64,000 nucleotides of DNA from assembly GCA_003542575.1 (NCBI GenBank), contig DPKJ01000002.1, forward strand, positions 1 to 64,000. The letters are read 5' to 3'. Positions 41,597 to 50,667 of this stretch are shown here, in pieces. Under the pieces are notes generated by a model that was not told the origin of the DNA, ran no database searches, and saw only the letters and a list, made by a program, of their open reading frames with translations. Within the stretch, counting starts at the first letter, position 1. Each line of letters starts with the position of its first letter. The DNA comes from Rikenellaceae bacterium. GTDB taxonomy: Bacteria > Bacteroidota > Bacteroidia > Bacteroidales > UBA932. The position numbers were made by a program, and so were the translations under genes.

Positions 41597-42514
41597 ATGA
41601 ATATAATTAATTTCAGATTTCTTCTGATTCTGGTCCCATTCCTGACATTTTGTACAAACGGAGGTTCTCAGGACAATTCAACCGTTTTTGAAAAATCCGG
41701 GGAGTTTACCCAGGATATCAAGCTACCTCCAATTCCGAGTCAGATATCATTTGCCGGAGAGGAGGTTCCTCTTAAGTACTTTGATGTCAGGGAGTCACTG
41801 CAGAGAGAGGTTACAACACTAAGTTACCTGCACGGAACAATGATCTTTATTTTTCAGCTTGACAACAGATATGGCAAGGTGATAAAGGATATTCTCAGAG
41901 AGGAGGCTATTCCGGAAGATTTCTACTACCTGTGTATTGCAGAGAGCGCTTTGCAACCTTTGGTTTCGCCTGCAGGGGCGGCCGGTTATTGGCAATTTCT
42001 TGCAACAACCGCAAGGGAGTATGGTCTTGTTGTGGACAACGAAGTTGATGAGAGGTACAACATTGAGAAGTCTACAAGGGCAGCCGCAGCATATTTTAGA
42101 AAAGCATATGCAGAATTCGGGTCATGGGCAATGGCAGCGGCATCTTACAACACAGGGCTGAGTAACGTGAGATACAGAATAGGCATTCAGTCTCAGCAAA
42201 ACTATTTTGAGACACAATTTGTGGAGGAGACCGGCCGGTATGTGTTTCGTGCTTTGGCATTTAAAACCGTCATGGAAAACCCTGACAGATATGGGTTTAA
42301 CCTAAAGAAAGAGGATCTTTTCAAATCGCTTGAATATGAAACCGTAAAGGTTACCGGAACCATTGAGAACTGGAGCGACTTTGCAACTACACACGGGACT
42401 AATTTTAAGATGATTAAGATTTATAATCAGTGGATAAGATCAAATAAACTGGAGAATAAACAACGCAGAACCTACACTGTGCAGATCCCTAAAAAGGGCT
42501 TCAGGGAGAATTAA
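41597..42514 (+). CDS. Lytic transglycosylase (SLT domain)
   Basis: 305 residues with a signal peptide and possible lipobox (TFC). The SLT fold shows the catalytic Glu in YLCIAESALQPLVSPAGAAGYWQF near 112-136 and the motif AAASYNTGLSNVRYRI. Length and sequence resemble MltD-type enzymes without LysM repeats, since the C-terminal part has none. It cuts peptidoglycan glycan strands. Sixteen bases after the MBL gene, two before uvrA. Confidence 0.92.
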   Translation: MNIINFRFLLILVPFLTFCTNGGSQDNSTVFEKSGEFTQDIKLPPIPSQISFAGEEVPLKYFDVRESLQREVTTLSYLHGTMIFIFQLDNRYGKVIKDILREEAIPEDFYYLCIAESALQPLVSPAGAAGYWQFLATTAREYGLVVDNEVDERYNIEKSTRAAAAYFRKAYAEFGSWAMAAASYNTGLSNVRYRIGIQSQQNYFETQFVEETGRYVFRALAFKTVMENPDRYGFNLKKEDLFKSLEYETVKVTGTIENWSDFATTHGTNFKMIKIYNQWIRSNKLENKQRRTYTVQIPKKGFREN

Positions 42515-42516
42515 AA

Positions 42517-45318
42517 ATGGCAATTGAGGTAATAGGAGCAAGGGTTAACAATCTTAAAAATGCAGATGTAACGATTCCTTCTGAAAAGCTTGTTGTTGTA
42601 ACGGGTTTGAGCGGAAGCGGAAAATCGTCTCTTGCTTTTGATACCATCTTTGCCGAGGGTCAGAGGAGATATATGGATACTCTGTCTGCCTACGCAAGGC
42701 AGTTTATGGGTGTTCTGGAGAGACCCGATGTTGATTCAATAACAGGGTTAAGCCCTATTATTGCCATTGAGCAGAAAACTACCGGCAAAAATCCACGCTC
42801 GACAGTCGGGACAATTACAGAAATTTACGACTTTTTAAGGCTTCTCTATGCCAGGGCATCAAAGGCATACTCCCCGGCAACAGGGCTGGAGATGATTAAA
42901 TATACCGATGAACAAATCGTATCATTGATTATAAGCGAATTTGAGGGGAGGCGTTCTCTTTTGCTTGCACCACTTGTCAAGGGCAGAAAGGGTCACTACA
43001 GAGATATGTTTGAAGGGCTTGTAAGAAAAGGCTATCAACAAGTTAGGGTTGACGGAGAAATTTTTGATCTTGCAACCATAAAGCCTCTGGACAGATACAA
43101 ATCACACTTTATTGAACTTGTTGTTGACAAACTGATGCCAAATGCTACAGGTGAAAAAAGAATAAGAGAATCGGTTATTACGGCTCTGTATCAGGGCAAG
43201 GGAACGATTGCAATTCTTGACACCGGAAATGACGATTTAAGGTATTTCAGCAAACACCTGATGTGTCCTGTAAGTGGCATCTCATATCCGGAACCTGCTC
43301 CCCACACCTTCTCGTTTAACTCTCCACAAGGCGCTTGCCCTCACTGCAAAGGTCTTGGAATGATAACCAAAGCCGATTTGTCAAAAATTATTCCAAACAA
43401 ATCAAAATCGATTGCCCTGGGTGGCATAACCCCAATTGGAGTTAAAAGAGAGACTCTGCTTTTCAGTCAGCTGGAGGGTATTGCCAAAAAATATGAGTTT
43501 TCTTTAAATGACCCCATCAAAGATATTCCCGAAGATGCCATTAACCTTATTATATACGGCTCTGATGAGCTCATAAGGGTTACACGCGGAGGATCTTCCC
43601 ATATGCTCAGCTTTTCGGGTGTAATAGCAATGATTGAACAGAGTGATAAGGATAGCGATGATCTTATTCAGAAAAAAGAGCGTTTCACCGAAGAGATTCT
43701 CTGCCCGCTATGTAAAGGAACACGCCTTAAGGAGGAGTCTCTGAATTTTAAAATTGACTCAAAAAATATTGCTGAGATTTCGGCACTTGATATCGATCAT
43801 CTGGCAGACTGGACAGATAAGTTGCCTGACAAACTCGCTCAGAGAGAACGAACCATTGCCAGGGATATAATAAAGGAGCTTAAAGACAGAATTGGATTCC
43901 TTAAGGATGTTGGTCTGAATTACCTCTCTCTTGACAGAAGCACAAGAAGTCTGAGCGGAGGAGAAAGTCAGAGAATACGGCTTGCTACCCAGATAGGGTC
44001 AAAACTTGTTAATGTGCTCTACATACTTGATGAGCCAAGTATAGGCCTTCATCAGAGGGATAATATAAAGCTCATAGAGTCACTCAAAAAACTGAGAGAT
44101 GAGGGCAATTCAGTAATGGTTGTGGAGCATGACCAGGAGATGATGACAGCAGCAGACTGGCTTATCGATTTGGGCCCCGGAGCGGGAGATAAGGGGGGAA
44201 AGCTTCTCTTTTCAGGTGAGCCCGGCACAATTAAAAACATGTCTCCGGCAGAGATTAAAGGGTATAACTCACTAACTCTTGATTATTTAACAGGGGTAAA
44301 AAAGTTTGAGATTCCCGAAAAGAGGAGAACAGGCAACGGGAAGTATCTTGAACTGACCGGTGCTGCCGGAAATAATCTTAAACAGGTAAATTTAAAGATA
44401 CCATTAGGGCTGTTCATCGGGGTGAGTGGGGTGAGCGGAAGCGGGAAGTCATCTCTGATAACGGAGACTCTGATGCCGATTTTAAGCAGACACTTTTACC
44501 ACTCTCTGTACAAACCTCTTCCCTACAAAGCGATTACGGGCATTGAGAATGTCGACAAACTTATTGAGATTGACCAGTCACCTATTGGTCGTACACCAAG
44601 GAGTAATCCTGCAACATATACAAATGTATTTGCTGATATAAGAAAGCTCTTTACCGAGACCAATGATGCCAAAATCAGAGGTTTTAAATCGGGGAGATTT
44701 TCGTTTAATGTAAAGGGTGGCAGGTGTGAAGAGTGCCGTGGTGCGGGGCTGCAGATGATTGAGATGAACTTTTTGCCGGCAGTCCATGTGCACTGCAGGG
44801 AGTGTAACGGAAAGAGATATCTCGCTGACACACTTGCTGTCAAATACAGAGGTAAAAACATTTACGATGTACTTGAAATGACAATTACTCAGGCACTTCG
44901 ATTTTTCGAGCACATTCCATCTATTGTGCATAAAATAAGGGCTTTGGAAGAGGTGGGACTTGGCTATGTTAAGCTGGGACAGCCATCCACAACCCTTAGC
45001 GGAGGTGAAAGTCAGCGCGTAAAGCTGGCCACAGAGCTTTCCAAAAGAGGAACGGGAAACTCTTTATATATACTTGACGAACCTACAACCGGTCTGCATT
45101 TTGAAGATGTTCGTGTTTTGCTTGAGGTTCTGCAGAAGATAACAGACCAGGGAAATACCGTTATGATTATTGAGCACAATCTAGACGTGCTCCGCTCTGT
45201 GGATTATATTTTTGACCTTGGACCCGAGGGAGGAGAGAAGGGAGGCAGAATTGTAGCACAGGGCACACCTGAACAGATAAAAGCGAATTCTGAATCTGTT
45301 ACAGGATGTTATCTTTAA
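42517..45318 (+). CDS. uvrA: Excinuclease ABC subunit A
   Basis: 933 residues, normal length. Two ABC ATPase halves: Walker A GLSGSGKSSLAFDT near 30-43 and GVSGSGKSSLITET near 633-646, each with an LSGGESQR signature. Zinc sites are the CPVS...CPHC and CEEC...CREC pairs. It recognises DNA lesions for nucleotide excision repair with UvrB. Start follows the transglycosylase stop by two bases, so translation may be coupled. Confidence 0.98.
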   Translation: MAIEVIGARVNNLKNADVTIPSEKLVVVTGLSGSGKSSLAFDTIFAEGQRRYMDTLSAYARQFMGVLERPDVDSITGLSPIIAIEQKTTGKNPRSTVGTITEIYDFLRLLYARASKAYSPATGLEMIKYTDEQIVSLIISEFEGRRSLLLAPLVKGRKGHYRDMFEGLVRKGYQQVRVDGEIFDLATIKPLDRYKSHFIELVVDKLMPNATGEKRIRESVITALYQGKGTIAILDTGNDDLRYFSKHLMCPVSGISYPEPAPHTFSFNSPQGACPHCKGLGMITKADLSKIIPNKSKSIALGGITPIGVKRETLLFSQLEGIAKKYEFSLNDPIKDIPEDAINLIIYGSDELIRVTRGGSSHMLSFSGVIAMIEQSDKDSDDLIQKKERFTEEILCPLCKGTRLKEESLNFKIDSKNIAEISALDIDHLADWTDKLPDKLAQRERTIARDIIKELKDRIGFLKDVGLNYLSLDRSTRSLSGGESQRIRLATQIGSKLVNVLYILDEPSIGLHQRDNIKLIESLKKLRDEGNSVMVVEHDQEMMTAADWLIDLGPGAGDKGGKLLFSGEPGTIKNMSPAEIKGYNSLTLDYLTGVKKFEIPEKRRTGNGKYLELTGAAGNNLKQVNLKIPLGLFIGVSGVSGSGKSSLITETLMPILSRHFYHSLYKPLPYKAITGIENVDKLIEIDQSPIGRTPRSNPATYTNVFADIRKLFTETNDAKIRGFKSGRFSFNVKGGRCEECRGAGLQMIEMNFLPAVHVHCRECNGKRYLADTLAVKYRGKNIYDVLEMTITQALRFFEHIPSIVHKIRALEEVGLGYVKLGQPSTTLSGGESQRVKLATELSKRGTGNSLYILDEPTTGLHFEDVRVLLEVLQKITDQGNTVMIIEHNLDVLRSVDYIFDLGPEGGEKGGRIVAQGTPEQIKANSESVTGCYL

Positions 45319-45347
45319 ATTTTGTATATTGAAAAAAACTGCAAATT

Positions 45348-47042
45348 ATGATTAAGGTATATTGTGAAAATCTGAAAAAAACATTTAAATGTGAGCCGGG
45401 AACAACACTAAAACAATTTGCTAAGCAGTGCGGTGTAAATCTGCGCTGGCCTGTAATTGCTGCTGTTGTTGATAATCAGCTTAAGGAGCTCTCTTTTCAG
45501 ATTTACATCTCACACACTATACAATTCATTGACTTCAGCCATCCTGACGGGTCAAGAACCTATATCAGGTCTTTGAATTTTGTTCTTCAGAAAGCTGTTT
45601 ATGAGCTCTATCCGGAATATTCTCTGATAATTGACTATAACCTTCAGAATGGCATGTATGCCGAAATAAGAGAGTTTGAGCCGGATGATGATGGAACGCC
45701 AAAGGCTGTTGTTATGAGTGAAGATGAAGTTGCCTTGGTTAAGAATCGTATGATGGAGCTTGTGGCTGCAGACCTTCCTTTCACAAGACAAAAAATAAGA
45801 ACGGAGGAGGCTGTTAAAATGTTCAGAGCCAATAACAGACACGAAAAGGCTCTTCTACACGAACTTAGGGGGAAATTCTTTACTACTGTCTATTTTCTTG
45901 ACGGGTATCCTGACCATTACTATGGACCACTGGTGGACTCAACCGGTGCTTTGTCGGCCTGGGATCTTGAATCCTTCGGAAGAGGATTGCTTGTGAGGTC
46001 ACCATCTATTAACTCTCCTTATGAAATAATTCACACTCCTTATCAGTACAAGCTGTTTGATGTTTTTAAAGAGTATTCGGACTGGTGCAGTATTATGGGT
46101 GTAAGGGGAGTAGGAGCTCTTAATCACGCAATTATTGACGGGAAGGCAAGAGATTTGATTCATATTTCAGAGGCTCTTCACGAAAGGAAGTATGCAGCAA
46201 TTGCAGATGAAATATTTAAAAGACGGGATAAGGTTAAACTCGTGTTGATTGCCGGTCCGTCAAGCAGTGGCAAAACCTCTACATCCAAAAGGGTTGCTTT
46301 GCAGGCTAAGGTTTTGGGACTCAATCCTGTAATTATTGAAATGGATAACTATTTTGTGGATCGTGACAAAACTCCGATTGACAAAGATGGAAATTTTGAT
46401 TTTGAGGTTCTTGAGGCTATGGATGTTGATTTTCTTAATGATCAGCTTAATGACCTCTTTGCCGGAAAAACAGTAGAGCTTCCGAAATTTGACTTTACAC
46501 AGGGTAAAAGGGTTTTCAAGGGTGATATGCTTTCACTTGGGGAGAAAGATCTTCTTATTATGGAGGGAATTCACGGGTTAAATCCTCGACTTACCTCTCA
46601 TATTGAGCCGGACAGAATTTTTAAGATTTATGCATCTGCACTTACTTCACAATCTCTTGATGAAAACAATAATATTTCAACATCGGATTGTCGTTTGATA
46701 AGGAGAATAGTCAGGGACGGAAGCTTCAGAGGAATGTCACCCGAGGCAACAATTCTTCGTTGGGCAAGTGTGAGGAGGGGAGAGCTTAATAATATCTTTC
46801 CTTTTCAGGAGAATGCCGATATTATGTTTAACTCGGCCCTTATTTATGAACTTCCTTTGCTTAAATATTATGCCGAACCTTTATTGAGAAGGATTCCTTC
46901 AAATTCTCCTGCCTCTACCGAAAGCATAAGACTTTTAAAATTTCTCTCCTACATTCAGGAGCTTCAACCTTGGGAAATTGCACTTATTCCTCCTACTTCG
47001 GTCATGCGGGAATTTATCGGAGGCAGTAGCTTTATTTATTAA
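45348..47042 (+). CDS. Nucleoside kinase with N-terminal TGS-like domain (uridine kinase-like)
   Basis: 564 residues. The first 70 residues resemble the TGS domain of threonyl-tRNA synthetase, then a middle region like the ThrRS second additional domain (FFTTVYFLDGYPDHYYGPLVDSTG). The C-terminal uridine kinase/phosphoribulokinase domain has P-loop AGPSSSGKTS near 301-310 and DNYFVDRDKTP. This fusion is widespread in Bacteroidota and Firmicutes; its substrate is not established. Follows uvrA by 29 bases. Confidence 0.92.
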   Translation: MIKVYCENLKKTFKCEPGTTLKQFAKQCGVNLRWPVIAAVVDNQLKELSFQIYISHTIQFIDFSHPDGSRTYIRSLNFVLQKAVYELYPEYSLIIDYNLQNGMYAEIREFEPDDDGTPKAVVMSEDEVALVKNRMMELVAADLPFTRQKIRTEEAVKMFRANNRHEKALLHELRGKFFTTVYFLDGYPDHYYGPLVDSTGALSAWDLESFGRGLLVRSPSINSPYEIIHTPYQYKLFDVFKEYSDWCSIMGVRGVGALNHAIIDGKARDLIHISEALHERKYAAIADEIFKRRDKVKLVLIAGPSSSGKTSTSKRVALQAKVLGLNPVIIEMDNYFVDRDKTPIDKDGNFDFEVLEAMDVDFLNDQLNDLFAGKTVELPKFDFTQGKRVFKGDMLSLGEKDLLIMEGIHGLNPRLTSHIEPDRIFKIYASALTSQSLDENNNISTSDCRLIRRIVRDGSFRGMSPEATILRWASVRRGELNNIFPFQENADIMFNSALIYELPLLKYYAEPLLRRIPSNSPASTESIRLLKFLSYIQELQPWEIALIPPTSVMREFIGGSSFIY

Positions 47043-47066
47043 CAGATTATCAGAATCCTGAGCGAG

Positions 47067-48245
47067 TTACTTTTGTAACCAGTGCTCAGGGTTTTGCTTA
47101 ATTGTTCCGCTCCATAGCTGGAAGTGGATGGCCGAGTTGCCCTCTGCCTCAGCCAGGGTTCCAAGAATTTGTCCGGTCTTAACAGAATCTCCGCTTTTAA
47201 CACTTACCCTGTCAAGTTTTGTATAAAAAGTGTAAAAGTTACCGTGCTGGATAAGAACACACTGGTTGTATCCGGGCATAACAAGTATCTGTTTTACAAT
47301 TCCGTCAAAAACAGCAAGAGCCTGGGCGTTCAGATTGGTTGATATGGTAATTCCATTATTAAATGGAAGTTTAATATTTTTGAAAACAGGATGGTTGTGC
47401 TGACCAAAGTGATCAATTATTACACCCTCTTTAACCGGCCACGGAAGACGGCCTTTGTTGTTTTCAAATTTATCTGAAAGCACCCTGTCAGCCTCGGTAT
47501 TTTTGTAATCAGAGCTCTTTTTTGCCTTTGCTGCCTCTGCAAGAATCCTCTCAATTTCACGGTTAAGGCGTTCAATCTCTTTTCTCTTTGCTGTCAGCTG
47601 CTGTCTGAATTCTCTCTCTCTTCTTGACAGTTGAGTTATAATATCTTTTGCTCTCTTCTCTTCCTGTTGAAGAGACCTGTTCTCCTGCTCTCTCTGGTTC
47701 CTCATCTTCAGAGATTCCTCTCGGGTTTTGGCCAGTACCCCTATCTCTTCTTCGAGCTTTTGATTTTTTTCTTTTATGGATTGTGCGTTTTGACGTATTG
47801 CTCCTGAGTAGTTTTTCAGATAGCTCCATCTCCTGTACCCTTGTTCAATGTTATTGCTTGCAAGCACATACAGTATCCAGATAGTGCGGTCTCTGTATTT
47901 ATAGGCGTTGTAAACCAGATGTGAATAGTTCTTTTTTAACGACTCCAGCTCTTTTGAAAGACGTGCCACTTGTATCTCTCGTTCTCCTGTCCGTGCTTCA
48001 ATTACCTTTATCTCCTGCTCTATCTGCTGTAGGAGTTTTTTTCTGTTTGAAATCTTTCTCTGGATAAAATTGAGCTCCTTCGTGCTCGAGAGCTGTTTGC
48101 TTTTGTTGGCAGCAAGTTGTTTGTCCAGAAATGCAATCTCCTTCTCAATCTCCTCTCTTTTTTTTGTCTGCTCCGAAACATTTTGGGCAGAGAGAGAGGG
48201 GCTAAGAAAAATTAGAAAAAAGAGTATTGCAATAAGGCTCCTCAT
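47067..48245 (-). CDS. LytM/M23-domain protein, probably non-catalytic EnvC-like
   Basis: 392 residues: a signal peptide, then a long coiled coil (about 25-250, e.g. EEIEKEIAFLDKQLAANKSKQ) and a C-terminal LytM domain. The zinc ligands are largely missing: the HxGxD segment reads NNGITI and the YxHL segment reads YTKL, while HFQLW is kept. This is the pattern of EnvC, which activates amidases at the division septum rather than cutting peptidoglycan itself. It follows the TPR protein by three bases and shares its transcript. Confidence 0.9.
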   Translation of the reverse strand: MRSLIAILFFLIFLSPSLSAQNVSEQTKKREEIEKEIAFLDKQLAANKSKQLSSTKELNFIQRKISNRKKLLQQIEQEIKVIEARTGEREIQVARLSKELESLKKNYSHLVYNAYKYRDRTIWILYVLASNNIEQGYRRWSYLKNYSGAIRQNAQSIKEKNQKLEEEIGVLAKTREESLKMRNQREQENRSLQQEEKRAKDIITQLSRREREFRQQLTAKRKEIERLNREIERILAEAAKAKKSSDYKNTEADRVLSDKFENNKGRLPWPVKEGVIIDHFGQHNHPVFKNIKLPFNNGITISTNLNAQALAVFDGIVKQILVMPGYNQCVLIQHGNFYTFYTKLDRVSVKSGDSVKTGQILGTLAEAEGNSAIHFQLWSGTIKQNPEHWLQK

Positions 48246-48248
48246 CTG

Positions 48249-49967
48249 TTATTTATTTAGTTCGCTCTTGCGTTTTTGAATCTTTTCGTCTATTCCCAGA
48301 GTGGGGTCAAGCTTGGCGGCCTGATCCCAGTATATAAATGCAAGGTCATGCTCATTAAGGGCAAAGAGAACGTCTGCATAGTGATCAAGAATATCGGCAT
48401 TCTCCTTTCCTCCGTATACCATTGCCCTTTTTAAAACGGTTTTGGCTTCGGCATGTTTGCCCATCTTATGAAGTATCCAGGCATATGTGTCAAGATATGT
48501 TGCATTGTCCGGCTCCTCTTCAATGGTAATTTTACTCATGCGCTCTGCCTTTTTCAGGTTTTTACCCTCCAGAGAGAGAAAATATGCGTAGTTGTTTAAC
48601 GCAGGCAAGTGGCGGGGCTCCATTTTAATGGTCTTTTGGTAGTACTTGAAGGCCTCCTTTTTATTCCCTTCCTGATAGGTGAGATCGCCTATGGTGGTAA
48701 GAGTGTTTACTGTTGTTGTGCTGTCTCCCTTTGAGTATTTCAGGATCTCTTTGAAGGATTTTATTGCTTCTGCCTTGTTACCTCTCTGGAGTTGTGCAAT
48801 ACCTTTAAACTGCATAAAATCAGTATCGTTTTTAAAGATATCCAACGCCTCTCTACTCTTCACCTCCATTGGTTCCCACATACCAAGATAGTATATAAGT
48901 GAGAGGTACTGCCTGTGTGCTTCACGGTTAGTGGGGTAGTTTGTAAGATTATCGTGAAGAACTTCAAGTGCCTGGCCACTTCTGCCCATCTGAACAAGAA
49001 AAAGAGAGTGGGTAAAAGCTATTGCTGAATCGCCCGGATGAGCAAAATAGAGATTTTGCATCATTGTATCAATCTGAGGAAGAAATGTCTGAACAAAGCG
49101 GTTATTGGTGAGAATCTGCCTCATGTAATCAATCTTCATCTTTGGATTTACATCGGTATTCAGAAGGAAAGGATTCACCCTTTCAAAGTATAGATCGTAC
49201 TGACCCCTAACCCTGTAAATCTCTGCAAGACCAAAACTGGCAGGGACATATGAGGGTTCAATTGCCAGTGCCTTGAGGTAGAAACCTTCTGCAATGGTGT
49301 CCTCTCTTTGCAACGCATAGTTATCACCCAATATGGTTGCAGTGCGGGGTGTCCCGTACCCGGCGTCAAACTCTTCGAGGTATTTGTGTGCCTCTTCTTG
49401 TTTCCCGTCAAAAATCATCAGATTGAATCTTGTTAGGGCTGTCCCCTCATTCACCCCAATATTTTTCTCGATATCTTTAAGAACCTCCTCTGCCTTTGCA
49501 AACTCTCTCTCCTGTATATAGAGCTCTATAAGACCGTCGTAAAGTTCGCTTCGCAATGGGTTCTCAACTCTGAGCCGGTCCATTACCTTAATGGCCTCTG
49601 TTGTGTTTCCCTCAATTTTATAAATTTCGGCAAGCATCATTTTATACCATAGGTTTGAAGAGTCTTTTGCTATTGCGGCAAGAGCTGCCTCACGAGCTTT
49701 TGCGGGATTATTTTGTTTTGTATATATCTTTGCAAGGTAATAGTCGGCGGCATCGTTAGTTGGGTCCTTAAAGCGAACCTCGCTGAATTGTCTCTCGGCA
49801 AGTTCAAGATTACCCTGGTTATAACTTTTTATGGCTTCAAGATATAGAGAAAATGAATTTTGCCCTCCCACCTGTCCGAATAGCATAGTTGCCGGGTTTA
49901 GAGCGAAAAAAGTGACAATCAGCAAAAAATATTTCAATTTATTATGTTTCTTTTTTGGACAAATCAT
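48249..49967 (-). CDS. Exported tetratricopeptide repeat protein
   Basis: 572 residues with a signal peptide (FLLIVTFFALNPATMLFGQ) and about ten or more TPR-type repeats through the length, e.g. LAERQFSEVRFKDPTNDAADYYLAKIY, EAFKYYQKTIKMEPRHLPALNNYAYFLS and YLDTYAWILHKMGKHAEAKTVLKRAM. A scaffold in the periplasm; partners unknown, but it is transcribed with the EnvC-like gene. A TTTG-N18-TAACTTTG promoter precedes it. Confidence 0.9.
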   Translation of the reverse strand: MICPKKKHNKLKYFLLIVTFFALNPATMLFGQVGGQNSFSLYLEAIKSYNQGNLELAERQFSEVRFKDPTNDAADYYLAKIYTKQNNPAKAREAALAAIAKDSSNLWYKMMLAEIYKIEGNTTEAIKVMDRLRVENPLRSELYDGLIELYIQEREFAKAEEVLKDIEKNIGVNEGTALTRFNLMIFDGKQEEAHKYLEEFDAGYGTPRTATILGDNYALQREDTIAEGFYLKALAIEPSYVPASFGLAEIYRVRGQYDLYFERVNPFLLNTDVNPKMKIDYMRQILTNNRFVQTFLPQIDTMMQNLYFAHPGDSAIAFTHSLFLVQMGRSGQALEVLHDNLTNYPTNREAHRQYLSLIYYLGMWEPMEVKSREALDIFKNDTDFMQFKGIAQLQRGNKAEAIKSFKEILKYSKGDSTTTVNTLTTIGDLTYQEGNKKEAFKYYQKTIKMEPRHLPALNNYAYFLSLEGKNLKKAERMSKITIEEEPDNATYLDTYAWILHKMGKHAEAKTVLKRAMVYGGKENADILDHYADVLFALNEHDLAFIYWDQAAKLDPTLGIDEKIQKRKSELNK

Positions 49968-49989
49968 TTGTGGATGTATTTTTGTATCG

Positions 49990-50019
49990 CAAAGTTAATT
50001 AATTTCCTACCGTTACAAA
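49990..50019 (-). promoter_or_regulatory. Full -33/-7 promoter for the TPR gene
   Basis: On the minus strand TTTG, 18 bases, then TAACTTTG (49990-49997): the best match to the Bacteroidota TTTG/TAnnTTTG consensus here, with the start codon 23 bases beyond. Confidence 0.6.
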
Positions 50020-50107
50020 TATCAATCCAATGTCTGCACCATTGTTGAAATCTTTTTATTGTCTGTGCAACGAAATATTGCTATTTTGCATCTTATAATT
50101 ACTGTGA

Positions 50108-50662
50108 ATGATAACCTCTAAAACGGAATTTCCCGACGAGAAGGAGTTGTTGCGCGCCTGCCTGAAACAGGATCCCAGAGCACAGCGATCTCTTTATGAG
50201 TTGTACTCTCCTAAGATGTTGTCGCTTTGCATCAGATATGTGGGCGAAAGGGAGCGTGCCCGGGATATCCTTCACGATGGTTTCATCACGGTATTTGAAA
50301 AAATTGAAAGCTATAATGGCAGCGGGTCTTTCGAAGGATGGCTAAGACGGATATTTGTAAATACCGCACTTATGTCACTAAGAAAGGGAGATGTGCTCAA
50401 GTACACCGAAGAGCTGAGCGAATCGGGGAAAGAACTTACGGTTGAAAGTTCAGTTTTAGGGAGCATTACATCTACAGAGCTAATGAGACTGATATCCACA
50501 ATGCCGGCGGGCTTCAGAACAGTTTTCAACCTTTATGCAATTGAGGGCTACAGCCATCAGGAGATAGCTAAAGAGTTGAAAATTAGTGAAGGAAGTTCAA
50601 GATCACAGCTCAGTAGAGCAAGAGTATGGCTACAGGATAGACTAAAAGAAAAAGGAAGATAA
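50108..50662 (+). CDS. ECF-type RNA polymerase sigma factor
   Basis: 184 residues. Region 2 includes YSPKMLSLCIRYVGERERARDILHDGFITVFEKI, and region 4 has FNLYAIEGYSHQEIAKELKISEGSSRSQLSRARVWLQ with the DNA-binding helix-turn-helix. Directs transcription of an envelope-related regulon. Five bases before a membrane protein gene that probably controls it. Target genes cannot be read from this window. Confidence 0.95.
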   Translation: MITSKTEFPDEKELLRACLKQDPRAQRSLYELYSPKMLSLCIRYVGERERARDILHDGFITVFEKIESYNGSGSFEGWLRRIFVNTALMSLRKGDVLKYTEELSESGKELTVESSVLGSITSTELMRLISTMPAGFRTVFNLYAIEGYSHQEIAKELKISEGSSRSQLSRARVWLQDRLKEKGR

Positions 50663-50667
50663 AGAAA

